From IMG/VR virus record IMGVR_UViG_3300043436_000583, positions 1-64,000 of that record: DNA of 64,000 nucleotides. One strand, given 5' to 3'. The translations under genes and the position numbers were made by a program. Position 1 is the stretch's first letter, and the number at the start of each line of letters is the position of its first letter. The notes under the pieces were generated by a model. It ran no database searches, was not told the DNA's origin, and worked only from the letters and a program-made list of their open reading frames with translations. The stretch comes from a virus. Shown piece by piece: positions 63,569 through 64,000 of this stretch.

Positions 63569-63596
63569 AAGCCCTGCAGAAATGTGGGGCTTTTTT
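63569..63596 (+). terminator. Strong intrinsic terminator with GAAA tetraloop
   Basis: Stem AAGCCCTGCA / TGTGGGGCTT (10 bp, two G-U pairs in plus-strand RNA) around a GAAA loop, then TTTT to 63596. The G-U pairs fit plus-strand transcripts. Confidence 0.85.
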
Positions 63597-63662
63597 ATGA
63601 ACTCATAAGAATCAATACCACAAAGCATTACAGAAGAAAGTCCTAACATAATAGAAGAGAAT

Positions 63663-63992
63663 ATGATAATTAAAGGAAATAGAAAACGTACAAGGTTGAC
63701 GAATGGTAAGGAACCACTCAGAGATACTGATTTGAGTGTTGACACTGGTTATATGAGTTACCAAACTGTACCTTTACCCCTAAAGAAGGATAAGAAATTT
63801 ACTCAAGCATGGGATTATCTACCTAAAGATGATATACCAAAGCAAATATTAAGACAAAAAGGTCTTGCAAAGACTAATAAGCAGAAGTTAAAACATATTA
63901 AATCACATCAAAAACAAAAACATGAAAAGCAAAGGTCAAACCAACTATTCCAGCAAGGAATTAAAATCAATCAAACAAATGGTAGCTACTAA
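63663..63992 (+). CDS. Basic early protein, unknown function
   Basis: 109 residues, strongly basic, with a C-terminal Lys/Gln/His-rich helix (KQKLKHIKSHQKQKHEKQRSN). The N-terminal part has RKRTRLTNGKEPLRDTDLS and FTQAWDYLPKDDIPKQIL. Nucleic-acid binding is possible from charge alone. It follows a terminator by 66 bp and is complete, with a TAA at 63990-63992 near the window end. Confidence 0.55.
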   Translation: MIIKGNRKRTRLTNGKEPLRDTDLSVDTGYMSYQTVPLPLKKDKKFTQAWDYLPKDDIPKQILRQKGLAKTNKQKLKHIKSHQKQKHEKQRSNQLFQQGIKINQTNGSY

Positions 63993-64000
63993 CAAAAATA

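Noticed and set aside
1-64000. Stop-codon reassignment, as in some crAss-like phages
   Set aside because: All large genes are open with normal stops and none need TAG or TGA to be read through.
1-64000. Integrase, reverse transcriptase/diversity-generating element, tRNA genes
   Set aside because: No protein motifs or cloverleaf-like segments found in reading the window; absence elsewhere in the genome cannot be judged.

Overview
The window is most of one half of a crAss-like (Crassvirales-type) phage genome that infects a member of the Bacteroidota. Four things support this. A 3,666-residue virion protein carries the DFDID metal-binding motif of the crAss-like single-chain RNA polymerase. 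The late genes follow the usual order: terminase, portal, scaffold, capsid, tail rings, tail muzzle, cargo proteins, polymerase. Late and early genes sit on opposite strands and diverge from one structured non-coding region. The promoters read TTTG-N19..21-TAnnTTTG, the Bacteroidota housekeeping pattern, and starts lack Shine-Dalgarno sequences, having A-rich leaders instead. The DNA is AT-rich and the standard genetic code fits every gene. No tRNA, integrase, CRISPR array or transposon was seen.

Layout, read in the minus direction from about 60.7 kb down to 1. A small membrane protein, a winged-helix protein, an HU/IHF-like protein and small zinc or hypothetical proteins lead into the large terminase (56.5-58.5 kb), portal, an SPFH/band-7 protein, scaffold and major capsid protein (50.4-51.9 kb). 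A highly structured intergenic RNA region follows the capsid gene. Then come capsid-associated and ring candidates, a terminator at 47.2 kb, a cluster of surface and adhesin genes (tail-collar protein, collagen-like fibre with S74 chaperone, Asp-box propeller protein, two small modular proteins), and a second terminator at 40.8 kb. After a new promoter come a calcineurin-like phosphoesterase, three ring/adaptor candidates, the giant tail muzzle protein, a second ORF that looks like the missing C-terminus of that muzzle, three cargo/ejection proteins, the giant RNA polymerase, a giant nuclease-bearing protein, and finally collagen-like fibre genes running off the left edge.

The plus strand from 61.1 kb to the right edge holds seven small early-type genes separated by good intrinsic terminators: mostly unknown proteins, one two-helix membrane protein, one very acidic protein and a 58-residue zinc-binding protein.

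How it fits together (partly inference): the polymerase, nuclease and cargo proteins would be packaged in the capsid and ejected with the DNA, the polymerase then transcribing the early genes. The late strand appears to be read by the host polymerase from a few Bacteroidota-type promoters, three of which lie beside or near copies of one 17-bp palindrome. The fibre and adhesin genes share interchangeable modules (N-terminal docking segments, a beta domain, Thr/Ser linkers), so the surface seems built by shuffling parts.
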